Below are positions 17,251 to 26,023 of a stretch of 48,181 bases of DNA, in pieces. The position numbers were made by a program, and so were the translations under genes. Source of the stretch: Haloquadratum sp. (GTDB taxonomy: Archaea; Halobacteriota; Halobacteria; Halobacteriales; Haloferacaceae); assembly GCA_028275165.1 (NCBI GenBank), contig JAQCNF010000010.1, positions 1 to 48,181 of the forward strand, read 5' to 3'. Under the pieces are notes generated by a model. It was not told the origin of the DNA, did not search any database, and worked only from the letters and a program-made list of their open reading frames with translations. Every line of letters begins with the position of its first letter. The first letter of the stretch is position 1.

Positions 17251-17877
17251 ATGGAGATAATTAATGTGGCTGCAGGAGCCACCCGATTCAGCTGTAACGC
17301 GTATCTCATAACCGGTAGTAATCCAACACTCGTCGATGCTGGAACAAAGAGAGATGTTGACGATGTCATTGCAGACCACGTCGATGAACTCGAAACGGTC
17401 GTATTGACTCATCAACACCGAGACCATGTTGCTGAGCTATCTGCCGTGTTAGATCGCTTCGATCCGGTGGTTGCCTGCCATGGAAATCATCCTGAGCGTG
17501 ATCAAGCGTTGAGCGACGGTGACCGTATCCGCCTCGGTGAAACGATATATCAAGCTGTTCACACGCCAGGGCATGCAAAAGACCACCTCTCATTCATCAG
17601 TGATGATCGTATCTTTAGTGGTGATATTGTCGTATATAATGATGGCGCCTTTGAGGACGGATCGTTCGGGCGGACCGATATGGCGGGACAGTCACGAGAA
17701 ACACTTCTTGAGAGTCTTGACAAGCTCTTGACCCGTCTCTCGCCCGGTGTACAAGAACTGTATGCCGGGCACGGCGACTCGTACAATCCGACTCAAGCGC
17801 AAGATACTGTTTACACAGTTATCGAACGAGCACGTGAACGAGCAGCCAGATTTGATCCGAAGTATCCCGACGAATAG
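17251..17877 (+). CDS. Metallo-beta-lactamase fold hydrolase
   Basis: A 208-residue MBL-fold protein. The zinc motif THQHRDH gives His54, His56, Asp58 and His59. HTPGHAKDH near residue 109 supplies a further histidine, FSGDIVV the bridging aspartate, and AGHGDSY the last histidine. The layout is that of glyoxalase II-like hydrolases or related quinolinase-type proteins. The substrate cannot be read from the sequence. It is divergent from the small acidic protein, with 79 AT-rich bases between. Confidence 0.88.
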   Translation: MEIINVAAGATRFSCNAYLITGSNPTLVDAGTKRDVDDVIADHVDELETVVLTHQHRDHVAELSAVLDRFDPVVACHGNHPERDQALSDGDRIRLGETIYQAVHTPGHAKDHLSFISDDRIFSGDIVVYNDGAFEDGSFGRTDMAGQSRETLLESLDKLLTRLSPGVQELYAGHGDSYNPTQAQDTVYTVIERARERAARFDPKYPDE

Positions 17878-18030
17878 CCAGTCTAAGCTTCCTACATGGC
17901 GTCCTCATCATGAATCATGATACTCTTTGACAATTCAAATTCGATTCCATCTCATCAGAAGTAATATTGGCACCCATATTATTGTCTCACGTGTTGAGAC
18001 AAGAGATTTTACTGTCAGAAGCGAGATATC

Positions 18031-18180
18031 TTATGCTGCGCGTCTTTCTTTAGACTTCGGTCGCAGATTATTATACCCACATTTTCGACAGCTGGTCGCA
18101 CGCTGCGGATTACGCGCATTACATCGCATGCAAATTTGCTTTTCTAGTGTTCGTGCGACTGCTGCGTCACTCTTAGCCAT
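18031..18180 (-). CDS. rpl40e: Ribosomal protein L40e
   Basis: A 49-residue zinc-ribbon protein of the large ribosomal subunit: [10 protein letters not shown], then [20 protein letters not shown] and a basic tail ending PKSKERRAA. The two CxxC pairs (Cys17/Cys20 and Cys31/Cys34) bind zinc. It is too short for default gene callers and is easily missed. A TATA-like GATTATATTA lies about 25 bases upstream on the minus strand (18201-18210), so it is probably leaderless. Tandem ubiquitin fusion, as in eukaryotes, is absent, as expected in archaea. Confidence 0.95.
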   Translation of the reverse strand: MAKSDAAVARTLEKQICMRCNARNPQRATSCRKCGYNNLRPKSKERRAA

Positions 18181-18745
18181 ATATTAGTTTGACTGTGGGG
18201 TAATATAATCGTTGTGTGGTATGAACCGTGTTTAGTTTTCGATTGGAAACCGAAGATGTAAGCTTCTGTTCCCGTGATGACGCTTTGGGTCTCGAATCAT
18301 TTCACCCGACCACAAGGCGGTTCACAAGAATCGAACCATGCCAGTGGTGGGCAAGGAATGCGTATCGGCGGCTGAGTTAACACTCATCGGGAATGTGACC
18401 AGTGCTGATATCCGAACCTGCATCATACTTGGAACGCCAGCTTGGGCGATCCGCTTCGAATTCAAAAAATTACAGTGCAAACGACTGCTAACAAAGGCAA
18501 CATACTTCGATGATCGGTAATGTGCAAACGAGTCGATATCGAATTCAGAGACGGTGCTGGAGCAATCTCCACGAATATTTTATCGATTTTGTAAATTGCG
18601 TTGAAATAAAATCTCACGGTGTATCGTAGCCTGTCAGGCGTTGTCTTGCAGCGTCGTGAGAACACGGGAACTCGACTTTACTCACAATCAGATAGTGGTA
18701 TCACACGCGGCAGACCCTATTGAACTACTTCACGCCTGAGGCAGT
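18181..18745. other. Gap without a recognisable gene
   Basis: About 560 bases. Apart from the L40e promoter at its left end I see no gene. Plus-strand frames such as 18338-18520 and the minus-strand frame 18462-18665 show no family features. The 18240-18360 part is moderately GC-rich and could be very old insertion-element debris. Confidence 0.4.
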
Positions 18746-19009
18746 CTACAGGGCTTGTTGGAGTGCGGTTTCGATATCCTGACGCTGTGTAACCCCAACG
18801 AAACGGTCGACAACTCCTTCATCAGTCTCAACGACGACAGTCGGCAACGAACGCACCTGGTACTGATTTGCAACTTCCTGCTCGTTATCGACATCAATTT
18901 TCTCAAACTCTACAGACTCATAATCCGCGTCTAACTCTTCCAAGATTGGGTCTTGCGTTTTGCACGGCCCGCACCAATCAGCATAGAAGTCCAGTAATCG
19001 AACGGTCAT
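18746..19009 (-). CDS. trxA: Thioredoxin
   Basis: An 87-residue, minimal thioredoxin. The active site is DWCGPC with Cys13 and Cys16, and the cis-proline is in RSLPTVVV. Length is shorter than the usual 105-110 residues because the first beta strand is missing before MTVRLLDFYADW. A reductase partner is not in the window. The gene is divergent from sec61-beta, with 98 bases between. Confidence 0.93.
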   Translation of the reverse strand: MTVRLLDFYADWCGPCKTQDPILEELDADYESVEFEKIDVDNEQEVANQYQVRSLPTVVVETDEGVVDRFVGVTQRQDIETALQQAL

Positions 19010-19107
19010 TTCCGAGTCAGGATAAGTCAGGACGGCGAATAAGCGTTTCCAACAGTTTGAATTTCACAGTCGAAACATTTACTCAATTGCTCTCAGTTAT
19101 GTAAAGC

Positions 19108-19272
19108 ATGAGTAGTGGACAAAACTCTGGCGGTCTAATGTCAAGCGCAGGACTGGTCAGATACTTCGATGCAGAGGGCCGAAACGCAGTTCGTATCGAC
19201 CCAAAAACTGTCGTTGCTTTCGGTGTTCTGTTTGGCGTCGGCGTTCTTCTGTTGAATGCATTGGCTATCTGA
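19108..19272 (+). CDS. secG: Preprotein translocase subunit Sec61-beta (SecG)
   Basis: A 54-residue subunit of the SecYE-beta protein-conducting channel. The soluble N-terminus [20 protein letters not shown] with RIDPKTVV is typical of archaeal Sec61-beta. A single C-terminal membrane helix ([20 protein letters not shown]) follows. It is shorter than default gene-calling limits. A poly-T tract follows the stop (19281-19287). Confidence 0.95.
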   Translation: MSSGQNSGGLMSSAGLVRYFDAEGRNAVRIDPKTVVAFGVLFGVGVLLLNALAI

Positions 19273-19277
19273 GCACT

Positions 19278-19290
19278 CGGTTTTTTTACC
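19278..19290 (+). terminator. Poly-T terminator after secG
   Basis: TCGGTTTTTTTACC starts six bases after the secG stop codon. It probably ends the secG message before the pdxT promoter region. Confidence 0.45.
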
Positions 19291-19310
19291 TGGCATTCAT
19301 CTGATTATAT

Positions 19311-19898
19311 ATGATTCGTGCGGGCGTGATTGCGGTGCAAGGAGATGTCTCAGAGCACGCAAGCGCCATCCAACGTGCTGGGGAAAGCCATGGAAAGTCA
19401 GTCGAAGTTGAAAAGATTCGTCAATCAGGGTCGGTCCCTGACTGTGATGTGTTGTTACTTCCTGGCGGTGAATCAACAGCAATTTCACGGTTGTTGTCGC
19501 AAGAAAACATAGCACCAGAAATAATTGATCACGTTGAATCCGAAAAGCCAGTGTTGGCCACCTGCGCGGGATTAATTGTAGCCGCTGCAGACGCAAACGA
19601 TGATCGCGTTGACACACTCGATCTGATTGATGCGACAATCAATCGAAATGCGTTCGGCCGACAGGTGGACAGCTTTGAGGCGCCGCTTGACGTAGCAGGA
19701 CTTGAACGGGCGTTTCCTGCCGTATTCATCAGAGCGCCCGTCATTGAAACAGTTGGCTCAAATGCAGAGATTCTGGCGACGTGGGAAAATGACCCTGTTG
19801 CGATTAAGCATGGACCCGTCGTTGGGACAGCATTTCACCCAGAACTGACGGAGGATGCACGAATTCATGACTTGGCATTTTTTCACGGAGATGACTAG
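19311..19898 (+). CDS. pdxT: Pyridoxal 5'-phosphate synthase glutaminase subunit PdxT
   Basis: Class I amidotransferase that supplies ammonia to PdxS for vitamin B6 synthesis. The 195 residues show GVIAVQGDVSEH at the start and LLPGGESTAISRLL. The nucleophile Cys85 is in ATCAGLIV, and His176/Glu178 are in FHPELTED, so the catalytic triad is complete. PdxS is not in the window. The next gene, hisE, follows after 42 bases. Confidence 0.95.
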   Translation: MIRAGVIAVQGDVSEHASAIQRAGESHGKSVEVEKIRQSGSVPDCDVLLLPGGESTAISRLLSQENIAPEIIDHVESEKPVLATCAGLIVAAADANDDRVDTLDLIDATINRNAFGRQVDSFEAPLDVAGLERAFPAVFIRAPVIETVGSNAEILATWENDPVAIKHGPVVGTAFHPELTEDARIHDLAFFHGDD

Positions 19899-19940
19899 CT
19901 AAACCGGTCAACTCTTTTTGAGTGCCATGTTTTGATTCAC

Positions 19941-20243
19941 ATGGACGATAATTCCGACATGCAGGCAGTGTTTGATGATCTGTTTGAGACGATCGAGTCG
20001 CGTCAAGAGAATCTTCCGGCTGACTCATACACAACAGCATTGTTGACTCATGAAAAGGGAGAAAACGTGATTCTTGAGAAAGTTGGCGAAGAGGCAACAG
20101 AGACAATATTAGCAGCAAAAGATGGGGACAAACCTGCGTTGCAAGCAGAGAGTGCAGACTTGCTTTATCATCTTTTCGTGCTGTGTGTGAATAAAGGGCT
20201 CACCCTTGATGAGATTCGAGAAGAGTTACAGAATCGGTTCTGA
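19941..20243 (+). CDS. hisE: Phosphoribosyl-ATP pyrophosphatase HisE
   Basis: Second step of histidine synthesis. It is a single-domain MazG-like protein of 100 residues with the metal-binding helix pair EKVGEEATETILAAK and ESADLLYHLFVL. Many archaea and bacteria fuse HisE to HisI; here it is free. An in-frame TTG three codons upstream is less likely than the ATG at 19941. The gene ends two bases before the convergent npdG stop. Confidence 0.94.
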   Translation: MDDNSDMQAVFDDLFETIESRQENLPADSYTTALLTHEKGENVILEKVGEEATETILAAKDGDKPALQAESADLLYHLFVLCVNKGLTLDEIREELQNRF

Positions 20244-20245
20244 GC

Positions 20246-20914
20246 TCACTTGAATTGAACACCCAAGTCATGGAGACCGTCGTTCTGCTGAGCGATATTA
20301 ATAAGCAGCGGTGTCAATGACTCAACCTCAGCAGCATTGGCAAGTGGGCCTGCCTTCAGTGCACGTAGCCCATCAATCTCTTCGATCAGGGTACATATCA
20401 TCTCTGTTGCGTTTCGATCATCGCCTAACACTAATGTATCAATCCCCAGTTCAAGTGATAAGTCGGCGAGTCGACCTGCGGCCAGATTGTGAAACGCGCC
20501 AACGACAGGATTCGACTCAGGCGCGGCGTCCGCAACCAGAGTGGTCACACTGCCAGCACTCGGTGGACGGTAGTGAAACCCATCTTCATCGCGCGTGAGC
20601 CCGGCTGCAGGTGTAATAATAACTGCGTCATCTGAGAGACGAGAGACAACAGAGGAAAGCGTATCAGTGACGTGATACGGTGGAACGGCGAGGACCACGC
20701 AGTCGGCCCGATCAGCGGCCATTGGATTCTCAAATCCAGTGATCTTTGCCTCGTGGCCATGCTCTGCAAGTGTTTGTTCATACGATTCAGCCGCTGAATG
20801 TGCCTTATCAGGATCACGTGACCCGATAATCACGTCATGATCAGTGTCTGCAGCGAATCGAAGTGCAAGACCCTTGCCGATATCGCCTGTTCCACCGAGC
20901 AGTGAAAGACGCAT
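20246..20914 (-). CDS. npdG: F420H2:NADP+ oxidoreductase
   Basis: Moves hydride between coenzyme F420 and NADP. A Rossmann motif SLLGGTGDIGKGLALRFA is at the N-terminus and IGSRDPDKA follows, giving the Arg expected for NADP preference. VVLAVPPYHV, ITPAAGLTRD and GAFHNLAAGRL continue the family pattern. The protein is 222 residues from MRLSLLGG. An ATG four codons further upstream (20924-20926) is also possible. Convergent with hisE with only two bases between stops. Confidence 0.92.
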   Translation of the reverse strand: MRLSLLGGTGDIGKGLALRFAADTDHDVIIGSRDPDKAHSAAESYEQTLAEHGHEAKITGFENPMAADRADCVVLAVPPYHVTDTLSSVVSRLSDDAVIITPAAGLTRDEDGFHYRPPSAGSVTTLVADAAPESNPVVGAFHNLAAGRLADLSLELGIDTLVLGDDRNATEMICTLIEEIDGLRALKAGPLANAAEVESLTPLLINIAQQNDGLHDLGVQFK

Positions 20915-20979
20915 ATACTGATTCATGAGCGAATCGAGTAAAACGTTCCGTGACTGGCGATATCTGCTGATGCGACAAG

Positions 20980-21846
20980 CTACAGAAGCGTTGATATGTC
21001 GTTGACCGAGTTAATGACATCACTCGCTCCGGCAGATCTAAACGCTTGACGACCCTGCGACCCAGACAACCCTCCAGTAAGAACACCAATAGCGTAGTAT
21101 TGCCGGTCAGTATCGGCGTCCATCGCATTCGTAGCTGTGTGTACATCATCGAGTGTATCGCCAACAAATATAATCTCATTCGAATCAAGCCGGTCAGCCA
21201 AAATAATCAGTGCGCTTGGGTCAGGCTTTCCGTTGTCCCAGTCGTCCATGGTAAAACAGTGCGCAGAGGGGATTTCGAGCCCGATGCGCTCCATGGCAAT
21301 CGTAGCCTCAGCAGCAGGTCGACCTGTACAAATACCAACGGGGACTGTGTCTGTCAGCCAGTCACGCGTTTCGGCGTCAAGAAGGATCGGCTCGTCATAG
21401 ATGTACCCGGGCGCTTCAAATGGAGGGGTATTGGATTCGAACTCTCGGTACAGTTCTGTTCCTAAATAAAACGTTTGAAAGATTTCTCGATGTTTCGCTT
21501 GATCCCATCGGTGTTTAATCGAACGCCATGCATCCTCGTCAAGCTCCTCGCTAAGGAACGATTGTGCTGCTGAGAGCCCACCGCCACGGGCAGCAATTGC
21601 CTCAGTAAACTCATGTCCAGACATTGAGTAAAACTCACACGTGAGCACATACAGAGCTGCTGCATCAGTCAAGAGCCAATCATTATTGAAGCCTCCCGCA
21701 TTCTTAAGACGCTGAATGAGTCTGTCGGTAATGAGCTCGCCAGCATCATATCGATATGAGATTGTATCAATAATTGCCTGCCGATAGGAGTTACTGACGT
21801 CAACTAGCACGCCGTCGATATCGAGAATGACTGTATCCGGATTCAT
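20980..21846 (-). CDS. HAD-superfamily hydrolase (TIGR01548-like)
   Basis: A 288-residue HAD phosphatase-like protein. Motif I is ILDIDGVLVD with Asp9 and Asp11, motif II is GICTGRP, and motifs III/IV are NGKPDPSAL and FVGDTLDDVHTA. The large cap domain between motifs I and II (residues 20-165) is that of the archaeal/bacterial hypothetical group I recall as TIGR01548. The substrate is unknown. It lies downstream of the UPF0146 gene on the same strand (25 bases), so the two may be co-transcribed. Confidence 0.85.
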   Translation of the reverse strand: MNPDTVILDIDGVLVDVSNSYRQAIIDTISYRYDAGELITDRLIQRLKNAGGFNNDWLLTDAAALYVLTCEFYSMSGHEFTEAIAARGGGLSAAQSFLSEELDEDAWRSIKHRWDQAKHREIFQTFYLGTELYREFESNTPPFEAPGYIYDEPILLDAETRDWLTDTVPVGICTGRPAAEATIAMERIGLEIPSAHCFTMDDWDNGKPDPSALIILADRLDSNEIIFVGDTLDDVHTATNAMDADTDRQYYAIGVLTGGLSGSQGRQAFRSAGASDVINSVNDISTLL

Positions 21847-21871
21847 ACCTGCACTGGGTCCTCCGGTTGGT

Positions 21872-22288
21872 TTAGTATTGTTCGTTCGCTATCGGAATAT
21901 ACACTGTCTCGCCACTGTCGAGTGACTTCGGACGTGTCGCGATTGCCGGTGATTCGAAGCCAAGTGTCGTGAATCGCACATCAGCACCAACTTTTTGTGC
22001 GACTTCACAAACCGGTCTCTGAAGCTCTGCAGGAAGATTGAGTGCATAGATTACCTCAACGTGATACCAGTGTGGGAATGATGATTGACGACTCGCTGCA
22101 ACAATATCATCGACATGAAATCTGACGTGTGCAGGTACCGACCTCTGGACGATATCAATTGCATGAACAGAGACGTCTCGAAAGCTGAGGTTACGTGCAA
22201 CGCTTGGCCGACGGCCGATACCAACCTCGAGCGCAGACTGATATTCACCGAGAAGATTGGTCAGAGCAACCTGTGGCTGCGAATTCAC
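21872..22288 (-). CDS. UPF0146 family protein
   Basis: A 138-residue archaeal protein of unknown function. The motif ALEVGIGRRPSVARNL, then AIDIVQ, VRFHVDDIV and YALNLPAELQRPV form a Rossmann-like, methyltransferase-like half domain typical of UPF0146. A GTG at 22286-22288 (VNSQPQVALTNLLGEY) is chosen as start. The frame can be extended nine codons to a TTG but then comes close to the divergent archaemetzincin start. Only 39 bases separate the two divergent start codons. Confidence 0.8.
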   Translation of the reverse strand: MNSQPQVALTNLLGEYQSALEVGIGRRPSVARNLSFRDVSVHAIDIVQRSVPAHVRFHVDDIVAASRQSSFPHWYHVEVIYALNLPAELQRPVCEVAQKVGADVRFTTLGFESPAIATRPKSLDSGETVYIPIANEQY

Positions 22289-22327
22289 GGCGGGATGTTT
22301 ATTGCAGTACCCCAATTATCCACCGAT

Positions 22328-22849
22328 ATGCACGTCGATATCGTGCCGATTGGGGATCTCTCGGCACGCGTCAAACGCGAATCATCAGCAGCCTTGCGCG
22401 GGACTTATGATTGCCAGGTAACGGTTTGTGAGGAACAGCAGATCCCTGATGGCGCGTTCGACCGTAGTCGAAAGCAATATCGAGCCGAACAATTCATTGA
22501 GATGACCAGCCAGGTCGGAAACGGTGAAAAAAACATCGGAATCACCGGCGAGGACCTATACTATCGAAGACGAAATTACGTGTTCGGTTTAGCGTATCTA
22601 AATGGAAATGGCTCAGTTATCTCAACATATCGTCTACAAACATCATCGGATGGTGGCATCTCAACAAAGCCACAGACAGAGGTGTTTGCCGACCGTGTCC
22701 GCAAGGAGGTTGTCCATGAGATAGGACATACCGTCGGTCTTGAACATTGTGATAATACCAAATGTGTCATGTCATTTTCTCCAACAGTCCGCGAAGTTGA
22801 TGTGAAAGAGGAGAATCTGTGTGGAACCTGTAGCAAACTATTATATTAG
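22328..22849 (+). CDS. amzA: Archaemetzincin zinc peptidase
   Basis: A 173-residue metallopeptidase. The zinc site HEIGHTVGLEHCDNTKCVMS begins at residue 130 and has the HExxHxxGxxH core with the extra Cys-x4-CxM of archaemetzincins. Two more cysteines in LCGTCSKLLY complete the second zinc site. N-terminal text MHVDIVPIGDL fits the family. The open frame continues upstream to 22085 but that part is antisense to UPF0146, so the ATG at 22328 is used. Physiological substrates are unknown. Confidence 0.93.
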   Translation: MHVDIVPIGDLSARVKRESSAALRGTYDCQVTVCEEQQIPDGAFDRSRKQYRAEQFIEMTSQVGNGEKNIGITGEDLYYRRRNYVFGLAYLNGNGSVISTYRLQTSSDGGISTKPQTEVFADRVRKEVVHEIGHTVGLEHCDNTKCVMSFSPTVREVDVKEENLCGTCSKLLY

Positions 22850-22913
22850 CTTCGTTCAGTTGATGCACCGAATGATTGAATCAATAGCGGTCTAAAATGA
22901 AAAGTGGAAAATA

Positions 22914-23363
22914 ATGCATTATTTAGTTGCAGTTGATGGATCAGATGCCAGCACAAGTGCACTATCGCACGCTATAGAACTTGCCAATGCACTGGAAGGG
23001 TCGCTAACAATTGCTTACGCTGTCGAGTCGCGTGTCCTCATCGATGATGCTGCAGGCGAGTCACCGACAAATCACGAGATCGGCGACCGTATTTACACTG
23101 AAGACACCGAGACTGCTGAAGAAAGAGGCTCCACTGTGCTCGAATCAGCTGCAAAAGAGGCTGCGGAAGCTGGAATTGACGTCAACACCGAGCTGTTATA
23201 TGGCCAGCCCGTTGAAGCAATCGAGTCACACGCCAGTAACAGTGCAGTTGATGGAGTAATTGTCGGTCATCGAGCGCTCTCAGGTCGCGTCGAGGGAATG
23301 GTTGGGAGTGTTGCCAAGGGACTGGTTGAGCGAGCACCAGTCCCAGTGACGGTAGTCAAATAA
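22914..23363 (+). CDS. Universal stress protein (UspA family)
   Basis: A 149-residue single-domain Usp. It starts MHYLVAVDGSDAS and ends with the ATP-binding pattern VGHRALSGRVEGMVGSVAKG and APVPVTVVK. A short insertion after strand 2 (residues 42-75) is rich in Asp and Glu. Such proteins bind ATP and are induced by stress; the precise role is unknown. It stands alone. Confidence 0.93.
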   Translation: MHYLVAVDGSDASTSALSHAIELANALEGSLTIAYAVESRVLIDDAAGESPTNHEIGDRIYTEDTETAEERGSTVLESAAKEAAEAGIDVNTELLYGQPVEAIESHASNSAVDGVIVGHRALSGRVEGMVGSVAKGLVERAPVPVTVVK

Positions 23364-23482
23364 CTGGAAACCGTGTTTAGAAGTCTCGGCCTCAGCTTCT
23401 TGATGTCCGACTGGAGCATCTCTGTGTTCTTCTTGCCCAGAGAATATTGAGTCGCTCACATGTCACGATAATGTGATCTCAC

Positions 23483-25312
23483 TCAGGGTGCGTAGTAGTA
23501 CTCACCCTGTCGCTTTTGCTTTCGATCTAACTGAGAGTCAGGTTTGTTAATTCGCGGGCGTTGAGTTCGCTCATCCCGGCGGAACGTAATATCAAGCTCT
23601 GAAAGAAACTTGTTCATACCTGCTCGCATCTCTTGTGGTTGTAACGCATGGCCCGACAGCGAGGGCTCACCTTCGAACACCATCAACCGGTCTGCGAGAA
23701 GATCAATCATATAGATGTCGTGGTCGATGACGAGCACAGTTTCATCGTTATTTTCTGCGTAACGGCGTATTGCGCTCGTTGCTTGCACACGTTGTTCAAC
23801 GTCGAGATGCGCAGAAGGCTCGTCGAGAACGTACAGATCAGCTTCCTCGGAGAGGCAGGCTGCAATCGCGACACGTTGTCGCTCTCCACCTGAGAGGTCG
23901 GTTAAGTTTCGTTCGAGGATCGGGTCGAGTTGAAGTGGTGATGCAATTTCGGTATTCCAGTATGAGCTTCCAAATTCAGGTGTAATTGACGAAAGGAACG
24001 AGTCGACTCGCATTGGCTGGTCAATCTCGATGTACTGTGGCTTATATGAGATATCGAGTTCAAAATTCAGTGTCCCTGAGTCGGGTGTGAGACTTCCTGT
24101 CAGGAGCTTTGCTAAAGTTGTCTTTCCGATTCCATTCGGACCAACGATTCCCAGGACCTCTGATTCATAAATAGTGCCTGCTTCGACGCGTAAGGAGAAT
24201 TCATCCACGCCGTATGACTTTTCAATAGCTGGATACTCAACTAAGGGTGTTGCTTTGGCGATTTGACGTGGAGCGTGTTCGGTGAATTCGATCTTATCTG
24301 GTCGGATCCTCATGTTCTCGTTCGAAAGAAAGCCAGAGAGATATTCATTGATTCCGTTGCGGACGGATTTCGGATCAGTAATCACTCCATATGCCCCCGG
24401 CTCTCCGTATGCGATGTGGAGCGAATCGGCAAGCAGATCTAAGATGGCTAAGTCGTGCTCGACGACGAGTACGGCACGCTCATCATCCTCTGCTAATTCA
24501 CGAATAAGCCGCGCAGCTGTCACACGCTGTCCAATATCGAGATATGGAGAAATTTCATCGAGGAAATAGAAATCACGGTCGCGTGCAAGCGTCGCTGCGA
24601 GAGCGACCCGCTGGAGTTCGCCACCAGAGAGTGTCTCAACGGGCTGATCAATAACCGCATTCAGGCTCAGTTGCTCGATATATCGTGAGAGCTCCCCTCG
24701 TTCGTCTGTTGACGCAAGCAGTTCGTGTGTCGTCCCATCAAATTGAGTTGGGATTTGGTCGACATACTGTGGTTTTTGCGCAATCGTTACTGCATCACCT
24801 CGCACACGCTGAATATAGTTCTGCAGTTCGGTTCCACGATATCGGTCTAACACCGCATCCCAGGACGCCTCAGAATCAAATGAGCCGAGATTTGGAATCA
24901 TCTCACCAGCCAGTGCACGGACCGCAGTTGTCTTCCCAATTCCGTTTGGCCCCAGAATACCTGTCACAGTTCCTGGTTCTGGGATTGGAAGTCCATATAA
25001 TGCAAATGAATTTTCGCCGTACCGGTGGACCGGGTCATCATCAAGTTCCGATGGGAGATTGATGATTTCGATAGCATCGAACGGACATTTTTCCACACAG
25101 ATCCCACAGCTCTCTCCCAAGCAGACATCCTCAGAAATTCGAATCTGTGCAGGGTCACCGTCGTACGGCTCTTCGGTATCAAAATATTCCCCACGAGTTG
25201 TAATACATTCTTTTCCGGTTCGATTTGGCGGGCAATAGCTCGCACACTCATAATTACAGCGATCAGGTTGACAACGATCAAGATCAACAACCGCAATACT
25301 ATCATCAGCCAT
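23483..25312 (-). CDS. abce1: Ribosome recycling ATPase ABCE1 (RNase L inhibitor homologue)
   Basis: Splits ribosomes after termination, in the cytoplasm. The 609 residues begin with two iron-sulphur cluster motifs (Cys-rich residues 14-36 and CLGESCGICVEKCP at 64-77). Two ABC domains follow: Walker A GPNGIGKTT at 121-129 and again in the second half, signatures LSGGELQRVALA and LSGGERQRVAIA. The first Walker B ends FLDEISPYLD in place of DEPS; I recall similar text in other haloarchaea. The upstream EMC6-like gene ends one base before the ATG, so both are read from one message. Confidence 0.96.
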   Translation of the reverse strand: MADDSIAVVDLDRCQPDRCNYECASYCPPNRTGKECITTRGEYFDTEEPYDGDPAQIRISEDVCLGESCGICVEKCPFDAIEIINLPSELDDDPVHRYGENSFALYGLPIPEPGTVTGILGPNGIGKTTAVRALAGEMIPNLGSFDSEASWDAVLDRYRGTELQNYIQRVRGDAVTIAQKPQYVDQIPTQFDGTTHELLASTDERGELSRYIEQLSLNAVIDQPVETLSGGELQRVALAATLARDRDFYFLDEISPYLDIGQRVTAARLIRELAEDDERAVLVVEHDLAILDLLADSLHIAYGEPGAYGVITDPKSVRNGINEYLSGFLSNENMRIRPDKIEFTEHAPRQIAKATPLVEYPAIEKSYGVDEFSLRVEAGTIYESEVLGIVGPNGIGKTTLAKLLTGSLTPDSGTLNFELDISYKPQYIEIDQPMRVDSFLSSITPEFGSSYWNTEIASPLQLDPILERNLTDLSGGERQRVAIAACLSEEADLYVLDEPSAHLDVEQRVQATSAIRRYAENNDETVLVIDHDIYMIDLLADRLMVFEGEPSLSGHALQPQEMRAGMNKFLSELDITFRRDERTQRPRINKPDSQLDRKQKRQGEYYYAP

Positions 25313-25313
25313 A

Positions 25314-25628
25314 TTAGACAGCCACTTGCTCAGTGAGTAAGATACTGAACGTAATGAACCACAGGGCGAATGTCATAAATCCAACATACAGATAATCCTT
25401 AATACCGAAATCAGTCACATCAATCCCGATCACACGAAAAACCGGAAATTGAGCCACAATTGCCACCGACATGAATACAACAGTCCGTTGATTAGCTGCC
25501 GCTGCGGCGTCAGTACCAACAATACTCGCCGAGGCCAGCGCAGCGATGACGCCGGCAAGGCAGGCAACCGTGGTCACTGTGACCCCCCGGAGATGCCCCG
25601 AGAGTCCGGGCTGGGTTTCCGTAGCCAT
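25314..25628 (-). CDS. EMC6-like small membrane protein
   Basis: A 104-residue protein with three predicted membrane helices (about residues 15-36, 47-66 and 80-100). The pattern, with DVTDFGIKDYLYVGFMTFALWFI before the last helix, fits haloarchaeal proteins annotated as EMC6-like, related to a subunit of the eukaryotic ER membrane insertase complex. Function in archaea is not established. The stop codon lies one base before the start of ABCE1. A promoter should lie between this gene and the divergent HTH gene (about 106 bases). Confidence 0.7.
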   Translation of the reverse strand: MATETQPGLSGHLRGVTVTTVACLAGVIAALASASIVGTDAAAAANQRTVVFMSVAIVAQFPVFRVIGIDVTDFGIKDYLYVGFMTFALWFITFSILLTEQVAV

Positions 25629-25734
25629 ATTACATAATCATCAGTGCGTCTTCAAAAACTGTTCGTTAGCGTTTGTGCGGAGTTTTCGTTTATGTCGCGA
25701 AGGTTTATGCCGATTCATCTGCTGATTATGTATA

Positions 25735-26022
25735 ATGGGAAAGCCAGACCGCGAGGAGCTTGAGGACCTCCCGCCAAGTGCAAAACTCGTTTTTAAAGTT
25801 CTCGAATATACTGGGCCACTCACTCAGAAAGGTATCGTCGAAGAGTCGATGCTATCGGCCAGAACTGTCCGATATGCCTTAGAACGACTTGAATCGATTA
25901 ATATTGTTGATGAGGACGTCTATTTTGCTGATGCACGGCAAAATCTCTATCAATTATGTGACCCTACAGACCAACAACCGCATTCAAACCAAGATCAAGA
26001 AGAATCAGAGATTGAAGCGTAA
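25735..26022 (+). CDS. Winged-helix DNA-binding protein (MarR/ArsR-like)
   Basis: A 95-residue protein. Residues 10-72 form a winged helix-turn-helix (PPSAKLVFKVLEYTG, then the recognition part LSARTVRYALERL and a short wing DEDVYFADARQNLY). The tail is acidic and Gln-rich. It is a likely transcription regulator without a visible ligand-binding domain. It converges on the PINA gene with one base between stops. Targets are unknown; divergence from the EMC6-like/ABCE1 pair is suggestive only. Confidence 0.82.
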   Translation: MGKPDREELEDLPPSAKLVFKVLEYTGPLTQKGIVEESMLSARTVRYALERLESINIVDEDVYFADARQNLYQLCDPTDQQPHSNQDQEESEIEA

Positions 26023-26023
26023 G

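Noticed and set aside
18280-18360. Possible tRNA-like text (GAATCGAACC)
   Set aside because: No acceptor stem or anticodon arm can be drawn around it.
22085-22327. Upstream part of the archaemetzincin frame
   Set aside because: It is antisense to UPF0146 and shows no metallopeptidase features; homologues begin at MHVDIVPIG.
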